Origin: Duganella lactea
GTDB taxonomy: Bacteria; Pseudomonadota; Gammaproteobacteria; Burkholderiales; Burkholderiaceae_D
Direction of reading: 5' to 3'
Length of the DNA: 64,000 nucleotides
Assembly (NCBI RefSeq): GCF_009857505.1
Contig: NZ_WWCP01000008.1
Span: forward strand, 99,130 to 163,129
How positions within the stretch are numbered: the stretch's first letter is position 1; every line of letters starts with the position of its first letter. Under the pieces are notes generated by a model. It was given only the letters and a program-made list of their open reading frames with translations, did not search any database and was not told the DNA's origin. Both the position numbers and the translations under genes were made by a program. Shown piece after piece: positions 55,235-63,843 of this stretch.

Positions 55235-56773
55235 TCAATCGCGCTCATTCGGCAATGCGTCCGGGTTCGATTTCAGGAAGATCTGGTCATTCAGTTTGGC
55301 CAGCATTTGATCGCGTTCGGCGTCGGACAGTGTGTCGCCGCCGTTGCGCTCTGGTTCCAGCGTGGAGAGCAGGTCGCGCGACATCGCCTTGCCGTGCGGT
55401 GTGGTGCGGTCTTCTTGCAGCTTGGCCAGTGTGTATTTGAGCACGCGCGAGGACTGGTTGGCCTGCATCTCCAGCGATGCCTTGACCAGCGCGCCCTTGT
55501 CGTAGCCGATGCTGGTTGTGCTGCTGGCCGAATCGTCGATGGTCACGTAACGGTAGTTCTGCGAGTTGGGCGACAGGTCCAGCGCCAGCACCGAACCCGC
55601 CTTGGCCGGGGTGTGATAGTTGGCCTTCAGGCGCGATTGCTGCTGTTGCGAGATGCCGCGGTCCAGCTGCGAGGTGCCGGTGATGGTGGTCTTCTGCGAC
55701 ACCTCGTAGGAGAAGGTATCCTTCTCCGTCAGCCGCGCGGGATTGGACGCGACCTCGGTCTGCGAGAACGACGCCTTGAAGTCGGCCAGGCCGGTGGTCA
55801 GCGCGCGATCCTGCTTGGTCAGCGAAATGGCGCTTGGGGATACTGGCGGCGGTGCGCCGTAGTCCTCGTTCATGCCGGTGAAGGCGTCCTTGAACATCTT
55901 GATCATGGTGGCGTTGCCCTGGCCGCGCAGGCCGGCGTCGTCCACTTCCCGCAGGTAGTTGTTGAGGGCCTTGGCTTGCTGGTCCTTGCTGCCCCAGCTG
56001 GCGGGCTGGCTCAGGTCCACGCCGATCTTGGCGTTGCCTGCGGGGCCGGCGAAGCTCACCGTGCGCTGCTTACTGTCGGCGTGGAATTCCAGCCGCTGCG
56101 TTTCCTTGGGATTGAGCTTGATCTCGCCCTTCAGGTCCACCGACGACAGCACGTTGCTGTCGAACTGCGTCAGACCCCCGAGGTCGATGCGCGGCGGGTC
56201 TTCGGTCAGGCCGTCGATCGACTGTTGAAAGGCCTCGGCCAATTTGCCCAGCGCCTTGCGTTCCACCTCGCTCAAATCGCCATCGGCATGCGCTTCGACG
56301 GCAATGCTGTTTTCGCCGGCGTCCAGCTTCAGCTCCACCTTCACGCCACCGCGGGTGGTGATGGTCAGGCCGATCTGGTTGTCGCCCATGCCGTGCTGCG
56401 ATACCTGCGACGGCATGACCAGCATATCGTAGGTGTCTGCTTGCACGCCGCCGGGCGCCTGCTGCACGGTTTGCGAAAAGTCCTCACCATCGTAAGCCAC
56501 CTGCTTCAGCAGCTCCGCGCCCAAACCGTTCAGACGGCCGGCGACGGGCTGGCCGCTGAAGTTCTGCGCCATGATGTTGGCGGCGGTGCTGCGGGTGCGG
56601 TTTTCCCACACCAGCGCCTTGGCGCCGGTGTTGTTCGCGCCCGCGCCCAGCGAGACGACGGTGGACGAGCCGGCGCCCGCAGCGCTGGCGGTGCCCGATG
56701 TGGGCGCGTAACGGCCGCCGCCCACTGGGGTGGTGGATGGGGTAGTCCGGTTCAGGGATGTGATGGGTGTCAT
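55235..56773 (-). CDS. Unknown 512-residue protein upstream of ldhA
   Basis: No recognised family. The N-terminal ~50 residues are Ser/Thr/Gly-rich and disordered (MTPITSLNRTTPSTTPVGGG). From ~70 there are mixed alpha/beta segments: NIMAQNFSGQPVAGRLNGLG, NQIGLTITTRGGVKVELKLD, LSEVERKALGKLAEAFQQSI, a strand-rich GEIKLNPKETQRLEFHADSK, then helices to the end (KYTLAKLQEDRTTPHGKAMS, LSDAERDQMLAKLNDQIFLK). There is no signal peptide, no membrane helix and no cysteine that I can see. Codon use matches the neighbours. It stops 6 bases before ldhA and begins 25 bases after the HAD gene, so it belongs to that operon. Confidence 0.75.
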   Translation of the reverse strand: MTPITSLNRTTPSTTPVGGGRYAPTSGTASAAGAGSSTVVSLGAGANNTGAKALVWENRTRSTAANIMAQNFSGQPVAGRLNGLGAELLKQVAYDGEDFSQTVQQAPGGVQADTYDMLVMPSQVSQHGMGDNQIGLTITTRGGVKVELKLDAGENSIAVEAHADGDLSEVERKALGKLAEAFQQSIDGLTEDPPRIDLGGLTQFDSNVLSSVDLKGEIKLNPKETQRLEFHADSKQRTVSFAGPAGNAKIGVDLSQPASWGSKDQQAKALNNYLREVDDAGLRGQGNATMIKMFKDAFTGMNEDYGAPPPVSPSAISLTKQDRALTTGLADFKASFSQTEVASNPARLTEKDTFSYEVSQKTTITGTSQLDRGISQQQQSRLKANYHTPAKAGSVLALDLSPNSQNYRYVTIDDSASSTTSIGYDKGALVKASLEMQANQSSRVLKYTLAKLQEDRTTPHGKAMSRDLLSTLEPERNGGDTLSDAERDQMLAKLNDQIFLKSNPDALPNERD

Positions 56774-56798
56774 GACCCCATTATAGGCCGGTTAAGAT

Positions 56799-57509
56799 TT
56801 ATGCGACACGGTGCTGCCTCGGCGCCGGGCGTTGCTGGTCCGGCGTGTAAGGGCTGGCGTGCAGGTCGTGCAGGGCGTCGAAGGTGATGAACTGGCGTGG
56901 ACGCACCACGTCCTTGCCGTAAGCGGCGACTGAAACCGTCCACAGGCCGGCATCGGCGGCGGCGCGCAGGGCCGGCACGTCGGTGTCGATGGCGATCGCG
57001 TCCGACGGCGCCACACCCATGGCGTGCAGCGCGTGCGCGTAAGGGCCGGTGCCGGCGGGAGCGTCGAAACCGACGCCGCCAGCCACCACCGCGAATATGC
57101 TGTTGACGTCCGCGCCGAAATGGCGCTCCAGCAGGGCGCCGGTGGCGGGCGCCGGCAGGTCGGTCAGAATGCAGATCTTGCAGCCGGCGGCGGTGGCGTC
57201 TTCAATCAGCGCCAGCGCGGCGGCTTGCGCCTGCGGTGGGCGCGCCAGGATGGCTTGATGGAACTGACGGTTCTTGTCCTCGAACAGTTCGGCCACGCGG
57301 CGCTTGTCGCGCGACAGCGGCGGCACGGCGACAGCGGAGCCGATGGCGCGGGCGTAACCGTGGGTGGCGGCGGCCGCGCGCAGCGCCGGCAGCGTCCAGC
57401 GGATCGACAGTTCGGCGTTGGCGAACGCCGCGTTGCAGGCTGCCAGATGCAGCGCCTCGGTATCGAAAAGTACGCCGTCCAGGCCCAGGAAGATCACGTC
57501 TATGCTCAT
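56799..57509 (-). CDS. HAD-fold protein with degenerate catalytic motifs (probable pseudoenzyme)
   Basis: 236 residues resembling CbbY/phosphoglycolate-phosphatase HAD proteins (FLGLDGVLFDTEALHLAACN). The canonical D-x-D-G motif I reads G-L-D-G: the nucleophilic first aspartate is glycine. Motif II (CILTDLPAPATGALLERHFG) keeps a Thr. The motif III lysine, normally KPxPxxY, is lost (DAPAGTGPYAHALHAMG), and motif IV, normally ED or DD, is IAIDTDVPALRAAADAGLW. It is therefore unlikely to be a phosphatase by the normal mechanism. First gene of a unit with the unknown protein, ldhA and DUF3422; it diverges from a LysR gene 96 bases away. Confidence 0.8.
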   Translation of the reverse strand: MSIDVIFLGLDGVLFDTEALHLAACNAAFANAELSIRWTLPALRAAAATHGYARAIGSAVAVPPLSRDKRRVAELFEDKNRQFHQAILARPPQAQAAALALIEDATAAGCKICILTDLPAPATGALLERHFGADVNSIFAVVAGGVGFDAPAGTGPYAHALHAMGVAPSDAIAIDTDVPALRAAADAGLWTVSVAAYGKDVVRPRQFITFDALHDLHASPYTPDQQRPAPRQHRVA

Positions 57510-57605
57510 GTCATTCTCGCTCAACGATGTCAGATAGGTATCAATATAGAGGTAGAATGCCTAAAAGAAAAATTAAAGATTATGGATAATTGATAAGGAA
57601 TCCTT

Positions 57606-58529
57606 ATGTATCACGCCAGTTTTCGCCAATTGCAGTCGCTGGTGCTGGTCGCGCGGCACGAGAGCATTTCGCGCGCGGCGGACGCCATGCACCTGACGCA
57701 GCCGGCGGTCTCGCTGCAAATCCGCACGCTGGAGGAAATCACCGGCATCGCCCTCACGCGCAAGGCCGGCCGCAATATCCAGCTGACGGCGGCGGGCGAG
57801 GTGATGGCCGAATTCTCCGAGCGCATCCTGCGCCTGTGGGAGCAGGCCACCGACGAACTGGCGGCGCTGCAGGGCGTTACCTCCGGTACCTTGCGCATCG
57901 GCGCGGTGACCACGGCGGAGCACTTGCTGCCGCCGCTGCTGGTGCCGTTCACGCTGAAACGGCCGGACGTGCGCCTCAAGCTCCAGGTGGGCAACCGCAC
58001 GGAGGTCATCAACATGCTGGCGCGGCACGAGATCGAGCTGGCCATCATGGGCACGCCGCCGCGCGAGCTGCGCACCAACGCGGCCCGCTTCGCGCGTCAC
58101 CCGATGGCGTTTGTGGCCAGCCCCCGGCATCCGCTGATGAAGAGGAAAAAGATCACGCTCAACGACATCATGGCGGCCAACCTGCTGGTACGCGAGCGCG
58201 GCTCGGGCACGCGCACGGCGGTGGAGAAGCTGCTGCGCGATGAGGGACACGCGGCGGAATTCGGCTCCGAAGTGTCGAGCAATGAGGCGATCAAGCGCAT
58301 GGTGTCGGCGGGGCTGGGCGTGGGCTTCCTGTCGGAGCACGCCTGCGCGCTGGAGTTTAAGGCCGGCCTGCTGGCCATACTGCCGCTGAAGCACAAGGTG
58401 GAAGCGGACTGGCAGATCATGCACCTGACCGATCAGCCGATTCCCAAGGTGGCCGCCTCGTTCCAGGACTTCGTCATCGAGAACGGGCAGGACCTGGTGC
58501 GGCGCGAACTGGAAAGCTCGTACCGGTAA
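57606..58529 (+). CDS. LysR-family transcriptional regulator (CbbR-like)
   Basis: 307 residues. N-terminal winged helix FRQLQSLVLVARHESISRAA and MHLTQPAVSLQIRTLEEITG, then the effector-binding domain (GTLRIGAVTTAEHLLPPLLV, ELAIMGTPPRELRTNAARFA, SNEAIKRMVSAGLGVGFLSE). The overall pattern is closest to CbbR/CysB-like regulators. AAGGAATCC precedes the ATG. LysR proteins commonly control the divergent gene, here the HAD-unknown-ldhA-DUF3422 unit. The 96-base gap holds an ATTAT-GG-ATAAT dyad at about 57580-57592 as a candidate site. No CO2-fixation genes are present. Confidence 0.9.
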   Translation: MYHASFRQLQSLVLVARHESISRAADAMHLTQPAVSLQIRTLEEITGIALTRKAGRNIQLTAAGEVMAEFSERILRLWEQATDELAALQGVTSGTLRIGAVTTAEHLLPPLLVPFTLKRPDVRLKLQVGNRTEVINMLARHEIELAIMGTPPRELRTNAARFARHPMAFVASPRHPLMKRKKITLNDIMAANLLVRERGSGTRTAVEKLLRDEGHAAEFGSEVSSNEAIKRMVSAGLGVGFLSEHACALEFKAGLLAILPLKHKVEADWQIMHLTDQPIPKVAASFQDFVIENGQDLVRRELESSYR

Positions 58530-58564
58530 AACTGCCTATACAGTGGTGGCGGGTGATTGTGTAA

Positions 58565-58588
58565 GTGTATTGGTTTGAGCCAGTACAC
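58565..58588. promoter_or_regulatory. Operator-like dyad in front of the LysE exporter
   Basis: GTGTATTGG (58565-58573), TTTGAG, CCAGTACAC (58580-58588): 8 of 9 positions pair. A TACAAT -10 box (58596-58601) follows 7 bases later, so the dyad covers the -35 region. A repressor or activator site for the exporter is likely. Confidence 0.55.
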
Positions 58589-58630
58589 TTTACCTTACAA
58601 TACAAGCACACCTCACCAACGGATATCGCC

Positions 58631-59227
58631 ATGTCACCAGAACTGTTGCTGCCACTGCTGGGCTTTGCCGTCGTCAGTTCCATCACGCCGGGGCCGAACA
58701 ACACCATGATGATGGTGTCCGGTCTGAATTACGGCCTCAAGCGCTCGGTGCCGCATCTGCTGGGTATCTGCTGCGGCTTTGCCTTCCTGATTTTTGCGAC
58801 CGGACTGGGATTGCACGTCGTGTTCGAACAGGTGCCGATGCTGCAGACCATCCTCAAATACGCCGGCGCCATCTACCTGCTGTGGCTGGCATGGAAGCTG
58901 GCGCACGCGGCGCCGATGAGTAGCGGACAGACCGAGTTGTCCAAGCCGATGGGCTTTTGGGGCGCGGCGGCCTTCCAGTGGATTAATCCGAAGGCGTGGG
59001 TGATGGCGCTGGGCGCGCTGACGACCTATCTGCCGCAGGGCTTCGCGGTGAGCGAGGTGCTGTTGATGGCGGGACTGTTCGGGATGGTCGGCATTTTCTG
59101 CGTGGGCTCGTGGGCGGTGTTCGGTGTGGCCATGCGCAGCGTGTTGCAGAACCCGCGCTCGGTGCGCATCTTCAACGTGGTGATGGCGCTGGCACTGGTG
59201 GCCACCCTGTATCCGCTGCTGGCCTGA
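58631..59227 (+). CDS. LysE-family amino-acid exporter
   Basis: 198 residues with about six membrane helices. ATG 58631 gives MSPELLLPLLGFAVVSSITP, and the hallmark ITPGPNNTMMMVSGLNYGLK of LysE/RhtB exporters lies in helix 1. Later parts: LLGICCGFAFLIFATGLGLH, LKYAGAIYLLWLAWKLAH, AAAFQWINPKAWVMALGALT. The family exports amino acids, homoserine or related compounds; the substrate is not predictable. A longer frame would start inside the promoter. It is oriented away from the LysR gene, which is upstream on the same strand. Confidence 0.9.
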   Translation: MSPELLLPLLGFAVVSSITPGPNNTMMMVSGLNYGLKRSVPHLLGICCGFAFLIFATGLGLHVVFEQVPMLQTILKYAGAIYLLWLAWKLAHAAPMSSGQTELSKPMGFWGAAAFQWINPKAWVMALGALTTYLPQGFAVSEVLLMAGLFGMVGIFCVGSWAVFGVAMRSVLQNPRSVRIFNVVMALALVATLYPLLA

Positions 59228-59262
59228 TACCATAGCGCTTTACCGGATTTGAGGGAATGCCC

Positions 59263-59649
59263 ATGTTACGTCGTATCGCGCTGGCGCTGAGCGCCTCGCT
59301 GCTGGCCTGTGTCGCCAGTGCCGCCACCTTGCCGTCCAACCTGATGCTGCCGGAACCGGCGCGCGCCGCGCGCGGCTACGTGGAGAGCTGGGTGTTCAAC
59401 ATCGAGCTGACCGGGGACGAATTGAATGGCATGGAACCGTGCCGCAAGATCCTCGCCGAGCGCGGCTTCGCGCCGACGCTGTCCAAGACCGCCACCACCG
59501 CCGCGCCGTCGCTGCACTTCAAGATTGTCGGCCACAAGGCCTATGCGCAGGCCAGCACCGAGGCGGACGACACACTGGCCGCGTTGCAGCAGGCTAAGTG
59601 CTCGGGCACCTTGAGCTGGACTGTCTTCGCCAAGGCGGCGCGGCCCTAA
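59263..59649 (+). CDS. Small secreted protein of unknown function
   Basis: 128 residues from ATG 59263 (GAGGG 7 bases upstream); ATG 59257 is too close to the ribosome site. Signal peptide MLRRIALALSASLLACVASAA. The mature part contains ESWVFNIELTGDELNGMEPC, LAERGFAPTLSKTATTAAPS and LAALQQAKCSGTLSWTVFAK, with two cysteines that may pair. No family is recognised. It follows the LysE gene by 35 bases and overlaps the converging CYTH-CHAD gene by 4. Confidence 0.75.
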   Translation: MLRRIALALSASLLACVASAATLPSNLMLPEPARAARGYVESWVFNIELTGDELNGMEPCRKILAERGFAPTLSKTATTAAPSLHFKIVGHKAYAQASTEADDTLAALQQAKCSGTLSWTVFAKAARP

Positions 59650-61142
59650 TGTTTTGAGGGCGGCAGCCGCAACGCCCGCAGGCGGTCGCGGATGTCGTCC
59701 AGATCGGCGGACTGGGTGGCCTGCTGCGCCATCAGATAGCCGCGTGCGAACTGGATGGCGCCGGCCGATTCCGGATGCCGCTCCGCCAGCGTCTGTAGCA
59801 GATGGCCGGCCACCGCCAGATCATTGTGCTGGCCCAGTTCTTCCTGCACCTCGGCCAGCGTTTTCAGATACGCGCGCACACTTCTGGCGCGATGCAGTCC
59901 ATGGAAAAACTCCAGCGCGTAGCGGTCACGCTTGGCGGCGATGCGCGTGTGGTGGGCGCTGGCCGGATCGTCCTCGCGCATGCGCCGGGCGCGCTTGAGC
60001 AGGGACTTGTGCAACTGCTGCAAGGTCTGGCGTGAAAAATCGGCGGCCGTGCCGTCCAGCAGCGGCGCGGTTTGCAGCATCCACGCGCCCATGGTCAGCA
60101 TCAGCTTGGTGTAGCGCGGCGACAGCACGGCTTGCGCCGCCTCGCGCCGTTTGGCTTGCGCGGTGTCCAGCGGCAGCGCTTGCACCGCCATCATGCCGTT
60201 GCCGCCGTCGGGTTGCGTGCCGATGCGCGACAGCGTCGAGGCCAGCAGCACATCCCAGTCGCGCGCCGCACCCAACTGTTCGCCCAGCCAGCGCACGTCC
60301 TCCAGCAGCTCAGGCGGGCAGGGCGCCACCGCGTCGAACAGCTTGAGCGCAGAGCGCAAGCGGCGCACGCCGACGCGCATCTGGTGCAGCGTTTCCGGAT
60401 CGTTGCCGTCCACCACGGCGGTTTCGTTGCGCTGGATGTGCTCCAGGCAGTTGCCCAGCACCGCAGGCAATGCCTCGCGGAGGCTGATATCGGCATCCAG
60501 TGCCAGCGGCTGCGCGCAGAACGGCGCGTAGCCGGTCTCGCGCACCAGCATGTAGCCGCGCTGCGCCTTGTTGATGTTGCTGATGCGCACAGGAATATCT
60601 TCCAGCAGTTGCAGCGCGAAGGTGTACAGGCCGGCGGGATCGTCGTCCTTCAGTTCCAGTTCGATTTCATTGACCGGCACCTGCTGGCCCTTGCGCTCGA
60701 TGTGGCCAACATCCAGCGCCACCTCGATGCGGTTGCCCTCGGATTCCAGCTCCCACAGATGGCGCTGCACATCCACCAGGAACAGCGGCTCCAGCCGGTC
60801 CTTGAGGTTGGGCGTGTCCAGCACCGACAGCCATTGCGCGTCGTCGCCGATCAGCTTGCGCAGCTTGCCGAGACGCGGCCATGCGCGGTCGACCGGGCCT
60901 TCCCATTCGTTGCGGCTGTGCAGGCCGCTTTGCACGCTGCCGCCGGCTTTCATCGTTTGTATCCACACGCCGTCGACCTTGCGCACGCGCAGACCGGCGC
61001 CGTGACGCAGCAGATGCAGGTCCGGCGTATCGAAGTAACGGGCGGCCAGTTGCTGCACCCGCGCCGGCGCGCCGAGCAGCGGATGATGCAGCAGTTGCTC
61101 GTTGTGTTCGGGTGCCAGCAGCAGTTTGAGTTCGACTTCCAT
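59646..61142 (-). CDS. CYTH-CHAD domain inorganic triphosphatase
   Basis: 498 residues. The N-terminal ~200 residues form a CYTH triphosphate tunnel: the E-x-E-x-K signature (MEVELKLLL), RYFDTPDLHLLRHGAGLRVR, and late acidic strands (NRIEVALDVGHIERKGQQVP, NEIELELKDDDP). Residues ~215-490 are a helical CHAD domain with the polyphosphate-binding histidines/arginines (ETLHQMRVGVRRLRSALKLF, HHTRIAAKRDRYALEFF). E. coli YgiF has the same architecture and hydrolyses tripolyphosphate. It lies 42 bases after gluQ on the same strand. Assignment is secure; physiological role inferred. Confidence 0.92.
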   Translation of the reverse strand: MEVELKLLLAPEHNEQLLHHPLLGAPARVQQLAARYFDTPDLHLLRHGAGLRVRKVDGVWIQTMKAGGSVQSGLHSRNEWEGPVDRAWPRLGKLRKLIGDDAQWLSVLDTPNLKDRLEPLFLVDVQRHLWELESEGNRIEVALDVGHIERKGQQVPVNEIELELKDDDPAGLYTFALQLLEDIPVRISNINKAQRGYMLVRETGYAPFCAQPLALDADISLREALPAVLGNCLEHIQRNETAVVDGNDPETLHQMRVGVRRLRSALKLFDAVAPCPPELLEDVRWLGEQLGAARDWDVLLASTLSRIGTQPDGGNGMMAVQALPLDTAQAKRREAAQAVLSPRYTKLMLTMGAWMLQTAPLLDGTAADFSRQTLQQLHKSLLKRARRMREDDPASAHHTRIAAKRDRYALEFFHGLHRARSVRAYLKTLAEVQEELGQHNDLAVAGHLLQTLAERHPESAGAIQFARGYLMAQQATQSADLDDIRDRLRALRLPPSKH

Positions 61143-61184
61143 GGGCTCAGTGTAGGGAAAAGTGGTGGCCGGCGTCGCACGGCT

Positions 61185-62096
61185 TTACGCGCGGCGCGGC
61201 AGCGTGTGCAGAAGTTGCGCCCAGGCAGGCGTGGCGGCGTGCCAGAAGGCGTCGATCGTTTCGGCCTGGATATCGAGGCCGAGGAAGCGGGCGGCCGGCA
61301 ACATGGCCTGGCGCAGCAGCACTTGCGGATCGGCGCCGGTGTCGAAGGCTTGCGCGCCGGTTTGCTTGGACATCTTGTCGCCGGCATCGTTGACCACCAC
61401 CGGCACATGCAGATAGCTCGGCCGCGGCAGGCCGAGCACCTGTTGCAGATACAGCTGGCGCGGCGTGGAATCGAGCAGGTCGGCGCCGCGCACGATGTCG
61501 GTGATGTGCTGCGCGCCATCGTCGACCACCACGGCCAGCTGGTAGGCCCAGTAGCCGTCGGCGCGGCGGATGATGAAGTCGCCGACCTCGTCGGTCAGGT
61601 CCTGGCGGTAGTGGCCGGCCCAGCGGTCCTCAAACGACAGCACGCAGTGCGGCTGCTGCGGCACCTTGAGGCGCAGCGCGCGTTCCACCTTGCCCGGCGC
61701 CAGGCCGTGGCGGCAGGTGCCGGGATAGACCAGATTGAGCAACTGACGGCCGCTCAGCTGGACTTGCGAATCGGCGATCTCGCGCCGCGTGCAGCCGCAG
61801 GGATAGATCAGCTCGCCCAGTTGCGCCAGCGCCTGCTCGTACAGCGCATAACGCTGGGTTTGCCAGGTGACCCCGCCATCCCACTGCATGCCGCAGCGTT
61901 GCAGCGAGGCCAGGATGTGCTGATCGGCGCCGGCCACGTTGCGGGCGCCATCGACATCCTCGATGCGCACCAGCCACTGGCCGTGGTGGGCCCTGGCGTC
62001 GAGATAACTGGCCATGGCGGCCACCAGCGAACCGAAGTGCAGAGGACCGGTAGGCGAGGGCGCGAAGCGGCCGATGTAGGGAGTGCGTGCAGTCAT
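61185..62096 (-). CDS. gluQ: Glutamyl-Q tRNA(Asp) synthetase
   Basis: Truncated GluRS paralogue that attaches glutamate to queuosine in tRNA-Asp. 303 residues, lacking the anticodon-binding domain as expected. RFAPSPTGPLHFGSLVAAMA is the HIGH-class motif, RIEDVDGARN follows, zinc-type cysteines occur in IYPCGCTRREI and YPGTCRHG, and GDKMSKQTGAQAFDTGADP is the KMSKS motif. ATG 62096 is chosen because it starts MTARTPYIGRFAPSP; ATG 62105 is an alternative. It diverges from the M28 peptidase gene and is followed by CYTH-CHAD. Confidence 0.94.
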   Translation of the reverse strand: MTARTPYIGRFAPSPTGPLHFGSLVAAMASYLDARAHHGQWLVRIEDVDGARNVAGADQHILASLQRCGMQWDGGVTWQTQRYALYEQALAQLGELIYPCGCTRREIADSQVQLSGRQLLNLVYPGTCRHGLAPGKVERALRLKVPQQPHCVLSFEDRWAGHYRQDLTDEVGDFIIRRADGYWAYQLAVVVDDGAQHITDIVRGADLLDSTPRQLYLQQVLGLPRPSYLHVPVVVNDAGDKMSKQTGAQAFDTGADPQVLLRQAMLPAARFLGLDIQAETIDAFWHAATPAWAQLLHTLPRRA

Positions 62097-62217
62097 GCGC
62101 AGCATTTTAACGCGACGGGCCGGCGGCTTGCTGGCGGCGTCGGCAAATCGCACTTACAATGTGCGCGCGGCAAAACCGCGCCCAACCACTTATGAACGTC
62201 TCAGGGACATCACAACA

Positions 62218-63843
62218 ATGAAGACATCCTTCGCAGCATCGGCGCTGGCCATGAGCCTGGCGCTGGCACTCCCGGCCCACGCCGACGCCGGCAAGACCGC
62301 CGTGGTACAAGAAGCGCCGTTGCGCGCCCACCTTCAGTTTCTGTCCAGCGACCTGCTGGAAGGCCGCGGCACCGGTCAGCGTGGCGGCGACTTGACGGTG
62401 GCCTATCTGGAATCGCAGGCGCTGGCGCTGGGGCTGAAGCCGGGCAATGGCGACAGCTACCGTCAACCGGTGCGCATCGCCGGCGTGAAGACGCTGCCGG
62501 CCGACAGCACGCTCAAGCTGGAAGCCGGTGGCAAGCCGCTGGACATTGCCTTTGGCAAGGACTGGGTGTATTCGCCGGGCGACGCCACCGCCGCGCACAG
62601 CTTCAACGCCGGCCTGGTGTTTGTCGGCTACGGCATCAACGCGCCGGATGAGCAGTGGAACGACTACAAGGGTGTCGACCTGAAGGGCAAGATTCTGATC
62701 ATGCTGGTCAACGATCCGCAGCCGACGGCCGAGCAGCCGAACCGGTTCAACGGCAAGGGCCTGACCTACTACGGCCGCTGGACCTACAAGTATGAAGAGG
62801 CGCAGCGCCAGGGCGCGGCCGGCGTGCTGCTGATCCACACCACGGCGTCGGCCTCGTATGGCTGGAGCGTGATCCAGAACAGCTGGTCGGGCGTCGAACG
62901 GTTCCAGCTGGCGGCCGGCACGCTGGGCACGCCGTTGCAGGGCTGGCTCACCGACGACACGGCGCGCGCGCTGTTCACGGCGGCAGGCCAGGATCTGGAC
63001 ACGCTGCGCGCGGCGGCCGAGAAGCAAGACTTCCAGCCGGTGGCGCTGACCGCCAAGCTGAACGGTGAGATGCGGGCGGCCGTGCGCAAGATTGAGCAGT
63101 CCAACGTGGCGGCGGTGGTGCCGGGCACCGATCCCAAATTGAAAGATGAAGTGGTCATCTACAGCGCCCACTGGGACCATCTGGGCATACAGTCGAATGG
63201 CGGCGACGCCCAGGCCGACGTGATCTACAACGGCGCGGTCGACAACGCCTCCGGCAGCGCCGCCCTGCTGGCGATGGCGGCCGAAGCCAAGCGCGCGCCG
63301 GCCAAGCGCAGCCAGATGTTCCTGTGGGTCGCCGCCGAAGAGCAGGGCCTGCTGGGCAGCAGCGCCTACGCCGCCTCACCGCTGTGGCCGTTGAAAAAGA
63401 CCGCCGCCAACCTCAACCTGGACAGTCTGAACTTCATCGGCGTCACGCGCGACATCGGCGCGCAAGGCAGCGAGCGCACCGAGCTGGGCAAGCTGGCCGA
63501 CGTGGCGGCCAAACAGATGGGGCTGCGAATCGCGGCGGCCAAGCCCGATCTGGCGGGCGGCTACTTCCGCAGCGACCACTTCAGCTTTGCCAAGAACGGC
63601 GTGCCGGCGTTCTCGATCACGTCGGGCCGTGACTACGTCAAAGACCCCGAGGGTGCGCAGGCCAAAGCCGCCGCCTACGGCAAGCGCTACCACCAGGTCA
63701 GCGACGAATACGACCCGAGCTGGGACTTGTCGGGCATGGTGCAGACCGCGCAATACACGCTCAACCTGGGCCGCCTGATCGCCAACGGCGCCAAGCTGCC
63801 CGAATGGAAAGCAGGCGACGCCTTCGCCGTCCCGCGTAACTGA
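62218..63843 (+). CDS. Secreted M28-family zinc aminopeptidase
   Basis: 541 residues; ATG 62218 begins a signal peptide (MKTSFAASALAMSLALALPAHA). An N-terminal segment (LRAHLQFLSSDLLEGRGTGQ) is followed by a PA-type insert (residues ~110-250, VFVGYGINAPDEQWNDYKGV) and the M28 catalytic domain: zinc ligands in YSAHWDHLG, YNGAVDNASGSAALLAMA, AAEEQGLLGSSAYA with the catalytic Glu pair, LNLDSLNFIG, and YHQVSDEYDPSWDLSGM with the last His. Homologues are periplasmic or secreted aminopeptidases. AGGGA stands 11 bases upstream. The 157 bases after the stop hold no recognised feature. Confidence 0.93.
   Translation: MKTSFAASALAMSLALALPAHADAGKTAVVQEAPLRAHLQFLSSDLLEGRGTGQRGGDLTVAYLESQALALGLKPGNGDSYRQPVRIAGVKTLPADSTLKLEAGGKPLDIAFGKDWVYSPGDATAAHSFNAGLVFVGYGINAPDEQWNDYKGVDLKGKILIMLVNDPQPTAEQPNRFNGKGLTYYGRWTYKYEEAQRQGAAGVLLIHTTASASYGWSVIQNSWSGVERFQLAAGTLGTPLQGWLTDDTARALFTAAGQDLDTLRAAAEKQDFQPVALTAKLNGEMRAAVRKIEQSNVAAVVPGTDPKLKDEVVIYSAHWDHLGIQSNGGDAQADVIYNGAVDNASGSAALLAMAAEAKRAPAKRSQMFLWVAAEEQGLLGSSAYAASPLWPLKKTAANLNLDSLNFIGVTRDIGAQGSERTELGKLADVAAKQMGLRIAAAKPDLAGGYFRSDHFSFAKNGVPAFSITSGRDYVKDPEGAQAKAAAYGKRYHQVSDEYDPSWDLSGMVQTAQYTLNLGRLIANGAKLPEWKAGDAFAVPRN

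Noticed and set aside
54275..56887. An 870-codon plus-strand frame across ldhA and the unknown 512-residue gene
   Set aside because: The minus-strand genes have conserved motifs or good operon spacing; this frame has compositional bias (Gln/Val/Arg/His) and no recognisable domain.
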